Shown in pieces: positions 63,895 to 64,000 of a stretch of 64,000 nt of DNA. Positions within the stretch are counted from its first letter, which is position 1. Every line of letters starts with the position of its first letter. The notes beneath the pieces were generated by a model. It worked only from the letters and a program-made list of their open reading frames with translations. It was not told the DNA's origin and made no database searches. The DNA is from Phocoena phocoena (Eukaryota; Chordata; Mammalia; Artiodactyla; Phocoenidae). The stretch lies in NCBI RefSeq assembly GCF_963924675.1, contig NC_089226.1:48997124-49061123 (forward strand), read 5' to 3'. Made by a program: the position numbers and the translations under genes.

Positions 63895-64000
63895 TATATA
63901 TCAAGCACCTACTGTGTACCAAATGTTTAGATCCTCGCCATTCATTGAACTTCAGTGCTGTGTGAAGTATTTTGTATACAGTCATACCTAGTTTGTTGAA
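63895..64000 (+). repeat. MIR-like relic, cut by the window edge
   Basis: 'caagcacctactgtgtacca...tgtgaagtattttgtatac' resembles the MIR 5' part. Confidence 0.45.

Larger units (their letters stand above)
43364..64000 (+). other. DLG2: DLG2 intron, 5' part, downstream of the PDZ1/linker exon
   Basis: Begins with the donor gtaata at 43364 and continues past the window edge, so the intron is longer than 20.6 kb. It contains seven SINEs, three L1 3' ends, MIR and L2 relics and an old L1 block. 43364-44200 and 50830-52120 appear single-copy, with nothing assignable. No exon continuing PDZ2 (expected to begin LGFSIAGG) was found. Confidence 0.85.

Overview
This is mammalian nuclear DNA, almost certainly from a cetacean (whale or dolphin) or a close relative. 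It is AT-rich and gene-poor and carries at least fifteen tRNA-derived SINEs with the CHR-type start 'ggcttccctggtggcgcagtgg', known from cetaceans, hippos and relatives. Several L1 LINE 3' ends and many decayed MIR, L2, MaLR-like and hAT (MER5A) fragments are also present. I saw no ruminant-type BovB or Bov-A units. There are no operons, prokaryotic promoters, CRISPR arrays or prophages.

The window lies inside one very large gene on the + strand, DLG2 (PSD-93/chapsyn-110, a postsynaptic MAGUK scaffold). Only two coding exons are visible, 6316-6440 and 43194-43363. Together they encode most of PDZ1 and the start of the PDZ1-PDZ2 linker. Splice sites and reading phases match exactly across a 36,753-bp intron. 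The flanking sequence (1-6315 and 43364-64000) is intron on both sides.

Layout: 1-6315 is intron with MIR, L2 and two CHR SINEs. 6441-14130 has three more full-length CHR SINEs, an L1 3' end with perfect target duplications, a MaLR-like LTR split by a SINE, and an L1M relic. 14131-15892 is repeat-poor. 15893-17770 is an old L1 interrupted by a SINE and an LTR. 17771-30132 is mostly unique or ancient-repeat sequence with two SINEs and an 89-bp tandem duplication. 30133-32800 is a 5'-truncated antisense L1 with readable ORF2 fragments. 37872-39262 is a processed pseudogene of CHMP5 (an ESCRT-III-related gene). 43364-64000 is intron with seven SINEs, three L1 3' ends, two L2 blocks, an old L1 relic and, near the right edge, an unexplained imperfect inverted repeat (63692-63781).

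The only functional coding content I can support is the two DLG2 exons. I did not find a convincing new biological system. The items most worth a second look are the 63.7-kb hairpin, the CHMP5 retrocopy with a residual 140-codon ORF, and two 'tail-only' A/T-tract insertions flanked by direct repeats. Repeat family names come from memory of consensus sequences, and boundaries without a stated target duplication are approximate.
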